Shown here: positions 31,328 through 35,390 of the stretch, one piece after another
Position numbering within the stretch: position 1 is the stretch's first letter
Layout: each line of letters starts with the position of its first letter
Assembly: GCA_016195825.1 (NCBI GenBank)
Contig: JACPYV010000185.1
Coordinates: 1 to 35,390 of the forward strand
Direction of reading: 5' to 3'
DNA length: 35,390 bases
From: Burkholderiales bacterium
Lineage (GTDB): Bacteria > Pseudomonadota > Gammaproteobacteria > Burkholderiales > Burkholderiaceae_C
Position numbers and translations under genes: made by a program
The notes under the pieces: generated by a model
What the model saw: only the letters and a program-made list of their open reading frames with translations
Databases searched by the model: none
Told to the model about the DNA's origin: nothing

Positions 31328-33120
31328 GCGGCACCGCCTGGACCCAGCTGGCCGCCTATCTCGTCGTGTTGCTGGCGCTGTCCTGGCCGCTGGCGCGCTG
31401 GATACACGCCGTGATGGACGGCCGCATCGCCGCGCTGCGGCGCGCCGAGCGCGGTGTGCTGAAGCTGGCGGGCGTGGACGCGGAGGCCGAGCAAGGCTGG
31501 CTGCGCTACGCGCTGGGCCTGCTGATCTTCAATGCGCTGGGCGTGTTGGCCGTCTACGCGCTGCAGCGCCTGCAGCACCTGCTGCCGCTGAACCCGCAGG
31601 CGCTTGGCCCGGCCATGCCGGACTCGGCTTTCAACACCGCCATCAGCTTCGTGACCAATACCAACTGGCAGGGCTATAGCGGCGAGGCGACGATGAGCTA
31701 TCTGACGCAGATGCTGGCGTTGACCGTGCAGAACTTCCTGTCCGCCGCCACCGGCATCGCCGTCGTCATGGCTTTGCTGCGGGGCTTCGCGCGTCACGGT
31801 GCGCAGGTGGTGGGCAATGTCTGGGCCGACCTGACCCGCGCCACGCTGTGGGTGCTGCTGCCGCTGTCGCTGGTGTTCGCCCTCGTGCTGGTGGGCATGG
31901 GCGTGGTGCAGACGCTCAAGCCCTACCAGGATGTGACGACCGTCGAGGCGCAGACCTGGCAGGAGCCCAGGCTGAACGCTGCCGGTCAACCACTCCAGGG
32001 TGCTGACGGCCAGCCGGTCCTGGAAAACAGGCGCGGCCAGAGTCAGAGCATCGCGCTTGGCCCGGTCGCGTCGCAACTGGCCATCAAGATGCTGGGCACC
32101 AACGGCGGTGGCTTCTTCAACGCCAACTCCGCCCACCCCTTCGAGAACCCCAGTGCGGCGACGAATGCGTTGCAGATGCTGTCCATCTTCCTGATCCCGG
32201 CGGCGCTGTGCTTCGTCCTGGGCCGCCAGGTGGGTGACCTGCGCCAGGGTTGGGCCCTGCTGGCCGCGATGACGGCGCTGTTCGTCGTCGGCGTCGTGAT
32301 CGCGACGGCCGCGGAGCAAGGTGGCAACCCGCGCCTCGCGGCGCTGGGGGTGGATGCCACGGCGAGCGCCACGCAGCCGGGCGGCAACATGGAGGGCAAG
32401 GAGGCGCGTTTCGGCATCAGCGCCTCGTCGCTGTTCGCCGTCATCACCACGGCGGCCAGCTGCGGCGCGGTGAACGCGATGCACGACAGTTTCACGCCGC
32501 TGGGCGGCGCCGTGCCGCTGGTGATGATCCAGCTGGGCGAGGTCGTCTTCGGTGGCGTCGGCGCAGGGCTGTACGGCATGCTGGTGTTCGCCATCCTGGC
32601 CGTGTTCGTCGCGGGACTGATGATCGGCCGCACGCCGGAGTACATGGGCAAGAAGATCGCGGCGCATGAGATGAAGATGGTGTCGCTGGCCATCCTGCTG
32701 ACGCCGCTGGCGGTGCTTGTCGGCACCGCGGCCTCGGTCGCGCTGGAGCCCGGCCGTGCCGGCATCGCGGCGCCGGGGGCGCACGGCTTCAGCGAGGTGC
32801 TGTACGCGTTCTCGTCGGCCGGTAACAACAACGGGAGCGCCTTTGCCGGCCTGTCGGCCAACACGCCCTTCTACAACCTGCTGCTGGGCCTGGTGATGTG
32901 GATAGGCCGCTTCGGCGTCATCGTGCCGGTGCTTGCCATGGCCGGTTCGCTGGCTGCCAAGAAGCGCCTGGCCCCCGGCGAAGGCACGCTGCCCACGCAC
33001 GGCCCGCTGTTCATCGCCCTGCTGATCGGCGTGGTGCTGCTGGTCGGTCTTCTGAACTATGTGCCGGCGCTGGCCCTGGGGCCTGTTGTCGAGCACCTGT
33101 TCCTTTGGAGCGCCGCATGA
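31324..33120 (+). CDS. kdpA: K+-transporting ATPase subunit A (K+-binding channel-like subunit)
   Basis: The 598-aa polytopic subunit forms the K+ pathway of the high-affinity KdpFABC pump. The selectivity-filter repeats are visible: [11 protein letters not shown] near 114, [18 protein letters not shown] near 259, a third loop with [11 protein letters not shown] near 390, and [15 protein letters not shown] near 499. The N-terminal signature [18 protein letters not shown] is normal. The ATG at 31324 overlaps the kdpF stop. Its own stop overlaps the kdpB start (ATGA at 33117-33120). Usually induced by K+ limitation or osmotic stress through KdpDE; those genes are not in the window. Confidence 0.96.
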   Translation: MSGTAWTQLAAYLVVLLALSWPLARWIHAVMDGRIAALRRAERGVLKLAGVDAEAEQGWLRYALGLLIFNALGVLAVYALQRLQHLLPLNPQALGPAMPDSAFNTAISFVTNTNWQGYSGEATMSYLTQMLALTVQNFLSAATGIAVVMALLRGFARHGAQVVGNVWADLTRATLWVLLPLSLVFALVLVGMGVVQTLKPYQDVTTVEAQTWQEPRLNAAGQPLQGADGQPVLENRRGQSQSIALGPVASQLAIKMLGTNGGGFFNANSAHPFENPSAATNALQMLSIFLIPAALCFVLGRQVGDLRQGWALLAAMTALFVVGVVIATAAEQGGNPRLAALGVDATASATQPGGNMEGKEARFGISASSLFAVITTAASCGAVNAMHDSFTPLGGAVPLVMIQLGEVVFGGVGAGLYGMLVFAILAVFVAGLMIGRTPEYMGKKIAAHEMKMVSLAILLTPLAVLVGTAASVALEPGRAGIAAPGAHGFSEVLYAFSSAGNNNGSAFAGLSANTPFYNLLLGLVMWIGRFGVIVPVLAMAGSLAAKKRLAPGEGTLPTHGPLFIALLIGVVLLVGLLNYVPALALGPVVEHLFLWSAA

Positions 33121-35180
33121 GCCGCACCACCTTTTCCTTGTTCGACCCCAAGCTGGCCCGTCAGGCCTTGGGCGAATCCTTCACCAAGCTGGACCCGCGC
33201 ACGCAGCTGCGCAACCCGGTGATGTTCGTCGTCTACCTCGGCAGCCTGCTGACGACGGCGCTGTGCATCGCGCAGCCTGACAACGCCTCTATGGGCTTCG
33301 TCGTCGCCGTGACGGTGTGGTTGTGGTTCACCGTGCTGTTCGCCAACTTCGCCGAGGCGCTGGCCGAGGGGCGCAGCAAGGCCCAGGCGGCGTCGCTGCG
33401 GGGCCTGAAGAAGGAGACCTGGGCCAAGGTCGCCGAGGGCTGGAAGCCCGGAGTCGCGCGCGAGTCCCTGCCGTGGCATCCGCGTGAGGCCGGCACGCTG
33501 CGCAAGGGCGAGGTCATCCTGATCGTGGCGGGTGACGTCGTGCCGGCGGATGCTGAGGTCGTCGACGGCGTCGCATCGGTGGACGAGAGCGCCATCACTG
33601 GCGAATCGGCACCCGTCATCCGCGAGAGCGGCGGCGACTTCTCGGCGCTGACCGGTGGCACGCGGGTGCTGTCTGACTGGGTCGTGGCCCGCGTGGCCGT
33701 GAATCCCGGCGAGACCTTCGTCGACCGCATGATTGCCATGGTGGAAGGCGCGCAGCGCAAGCGCACGCCCAACGAGATCGCGCTGACCATCTTGCTGGTC
33801 GCGCTGACCCTCGTGTTCCTGGGCGTCTGCGCCACGCTGCTGCCATTCTCGCAGTTCAGCGTGGCCGTGGCGGGCACAGGTCAACCGGTCAGCATCGTCG
33901 TGCTCGTCGCGCTGCTGGTATGCCTGATCCCGACCACCATCGCCGGCCTGCTGTCGGCCGTGGGTGTGGCCGGCATGAGTCGCATGCTGCAGGCCAACGT
34001 CATTGCCACTTCGGGCCGCGCGGTGGAGGCTGCCGGCGACGTGGACGTGCTGCTGCTGGACAAAACCGGCACCATCACGCTGGGCAACCGCCAGGCCGAC
34101 GCGTTCTGGCCCGTGGAGGGCGCCAGCGAAGTACAGCTGGCCGAGGCCGCGCGCCTCGCTTCCGTGGCTGACGAGACGCCTGAGGGCCGCAGCATCGTGG
34201 CGCTGGCCGAGCGCAGGTTCGGCAGCGCCAGCGTCACCGAGCGCGGCGAGTTCGTGCCGTTCACGGCGCAGACGCGCATGAGCGGCGTGGACCTGGGCTC
34301 ACGCCAAATCCGCAAGGGCGCCGGCAGCGCCGTGCGGGCGCACGTGGAGGCGCTCGGCGGCCGCTGGCCCGCCAGCGTGCAGGCCGCGATGGATGAGGCT
34401 GCGCGCCGCGGCAGCACGCCGCTGGTGGTGGCCGACGGCGCGACGGTGCTCGGTGTCGTCGAGCTGAAGGACATCGTCAAGCCCGGCATCAAGGAGCGCT
34501 TTGCGCAACTGCGCCGCATGGGCATCAAGACGGTCATGGTGACCGGCGACAACCGGCTGACGGCCGCGGCCATCGCGGCAGAGGCCGGCGTGGACGACTT
34601 CCTCGCCGAAGCCACGCCCGAAGCCAAGCTGGCGCTGATCCGCGAGCACCAGGGCCAGGGCCGGCTGGTGGCCATGACCGGCGACGGCACCAACGATGCG
34701 CCCGCGCTGGCCCAGGCCGACGTGGCCGTGGCCATGAACACCGGCACCCAGGCCGCCAAGGAGGCCGGCAACATGGTCGACCTCGACAGCAACCCAACCA
34801 AGCTGATCGAGGTCGTCGAGACCGGCAAGCAGATGTTGATGACGCGCGGATCCCTGACGACCTTCAGCATCGCCAACGACTTGGCCCAGTCCTTCGCCGT
34901 GCTGCCGGCCGCCTTCGTGTCGACCTACCCGCAGCTCAGTGCGCTGAACGTGATGCGGCTGGCCAGCCCCAACTCGGCCATCCTGAGTGCGGTCATCTTC
35001 AACGCGCTGATCATCGTCGTGCTGATCCCGCTGGCGCTCAAGGGTGTGCGCTACCGCGCGATCGGGGCCGCGGCCCTGCTGCGCCGCAACCTGTTGGTCT
35101 ACGGCCTGGGCGGCGTCATCGTGCCCTTCATCGGCATCAAGGCCATCGACCTCCTCCTCGTCGCGCTCGGCCTCGCCTGA
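33117..35180 (+). CDS. kdpB: K+-transporting ATPase subunit B (P-type ATPase)
   Basis: The 687-aa catalytic subunit has the phosphorylated Asp315 in [14 protein letters not shown], the actuator-loop motif [14 protein letters not shown] near 160, and [20 protein letters not shown] and [20 protein letters not shown] in the P domain. ATP hydrolysis here drives K+ uptake through KdpA. The ATG at 33117 overlaps the kdpA stop and has GGAG upstream. The protein is complete. The next gene is a TorF-like porin instead of kdpC, which presumably follows beyond the window edge. Confidence 0.97.
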   Translation: MSRTTFSLFDPKLARQALGESFTKLDPRTQLRNPVMFVVYLGSLLTTALCIAQPDNASMGFVVAVTVWLWFTVLFANFAEALAEGRSKAQAASLRGLKKETWAKVAEGWKPGVARESLPWHPREAGTLRKGEVILIVAGDVVPADAEVVDGVASVDESAITGESAPVIRESGGDFSALTGGTRVLSDWVVARVAVNPGETFVDRMIAMVEGAQRKRTPNEIALTILLVALTLVFLGVCATLLPFSQFSVAVAGTGQPVSIVVLVALLVCLIPTTIAGLLSAVGVAGMSRMLQANVIATSGRAVEAAGDVDVLLLDKTGTITLGNRQADAFWPVEGASEVQLAEAARLASVADETPEGRSIVALAERRFGSASVTERGEFVPFTAQTRMSGVDLGSRQIRKGAGSAVRAHVEALGGRWPASVQAAMDEAARRGSTPLVVADGATVLGVVELKDIVKPGIKERFAQLRRMGIKTVMVTGDNRLTAAAIAAEAGVDDFLAEATPEAKLALIREHQGQGRLVAMTGDGTNDAPALAQADVAVAMNTGTQAAKEAGNMVDLDSNPTKLIEVVETGKQMLMTRGSLTTFSIANDLAQSFAVLPAAFVSTYPQLSALNVMRLASPNSAILSAVIFNALIIVVLIPLALKGVRYRAIGAAALLRRNLLVYGLGGVIVPFIGIKAIDLLLVALGLA

Positions 35181-35201
35181 GCGTCACTGAACCCGGACCT
35201 C

Positions 35202-35390
35202 ATGAACATGAAATCTCTCGTTTCCCTGCTTGTCCTCGCTGCTGCTGTCCCCGCGTTCGCCGATGAGCCGGCGCCGGACCCGCTGTCGTTCAACGTCGGC
35301 GTCGTCAGCGAGTACCGCTACCGCGGCATCTCCCAGTCCCGCCTGAAGCCGGCACTGCAAGGCGGCATCGACTACGCCGCCCCCAACGGC
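35202..35390 (+). CDS. TorF-family putative porin (N-terminal part, cut by window end)
   Basis: Sixty-three residues are visible. A signal peptide (MNMKSLVSLLVLAAAVPAFA, cleavage after FA) is followed by a mature start with NVGVVSEYRYRGISQSRLKP. The VSEYRYRGISQS motif is characteristic of the TorF/Gcw_chp family of small outer-membrane beta-barrel proteins. It follows kdpB by 21 bases and is probably co-transcribed, which suggests an outer-membrane partner for K+ uptake. I recall this placement in other betaproteobacterial kdp operons. An in-frame ATG at 35208 is an alternative start. Confidence 0.82.
   Translation, partial: MNMKSLVSLLVLAAAVPAFADEPAPDPLSFNVGVVSEYRYRGISQSRLKPALQGGIDYAAPNG

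Noticed and set aside
1..35390. CRISPR array, phage genes, transposase or tRNA.
   Set aside because: No regularly spaced repeats, integrase or transposase motifs, or cloverleaf-like sequences were recognised on either strand by eye.

Overview
This window looks like a high-GC chromosome segment of a betaproteobacterium, most likely Burkholderiales. The grounds are family-level: an exosortase A (XrtA/EpsH)-type exopolysaccharide locus, the aat-bpt pair, and a kdp operon with a TorF-like porin directly behind kdpB. No rRNA, tRNA, transposase or CRISPR array was seen. Both window ends cut a gene.

Bases 1-4957 hold two convergent membrane glycosylation modules. On the + strand are the end of a membrane protein, a 115-aa EmrE-like transporter and a GT-C-type glycosyltransferase. 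On the - strand are a GT39-like protein, a GtrB/DPM1-like GT2 and a GtrA-like flippase. These resemble the three-part Gtr systems that modify surface glycans with polyprenyl-phosphate sugars. The first part reads visibly AT-richer than the rest (bases 541-600 are 50% GC; bases 5401-5460 are 63%).

Bases 5159-13171 (+) form a six-gene operon: XrtA-type amidotransferase (AsnB-like), a GDP-mannose/UDP-sugar 6-dehydrogenase very like AlgD, two GT4 glycosyltransferases, the exosortase-A-associated O-glycosylation/O-antigen ligase, and a polysaccharide deacetylase. A ten-gene operon runs the other way (24077 down to 13175): acyl carrier protein, hydrolase 2, hydrolase 1, a secreted TPR protein, two GT2 glycosyltransferases, a Wzx-type flippase, a protein with two BioF2/FemAB-like GNAT halves, a second AsnB-like protein without the glutaminase cysteine, and a single-domain BioF2/FemAB-like protein. 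Divergent from it (24266-27108, +) are the exosortase-A-associated AMP-forming ligase and PLP-dependent decarboxylase. Together these suggest polymer assembly plus a carrier-protein-based pathway that makes and attaches an acyl, amine or aminoacyl substituent. The exosortase itself, Wza/Wzc export proteins and any PEP-CTERM substrate are not in the window.

Bases 27105-35390 are housekeeping and transport genes: bpt and aat (N-end rule aminoacyl transferases, -), a Spx/ArsC-like reductase, an Amt ammonium transporter with a good sigma-54 promoter candidate, a terminator, riboflavin synthase, and the start of a kdp operon (a 35-aa membrane miniprotein, kdpF, kdpA, kdpB, then the start of a TorF-like porin).

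The most interesting material is the ACP/ligase/decarboxylase/BioF2/degenerate-AsnB set, plus a GC-rich repeat that forms part of the N-termini of two proteins and recurs in the divergent promoter region.
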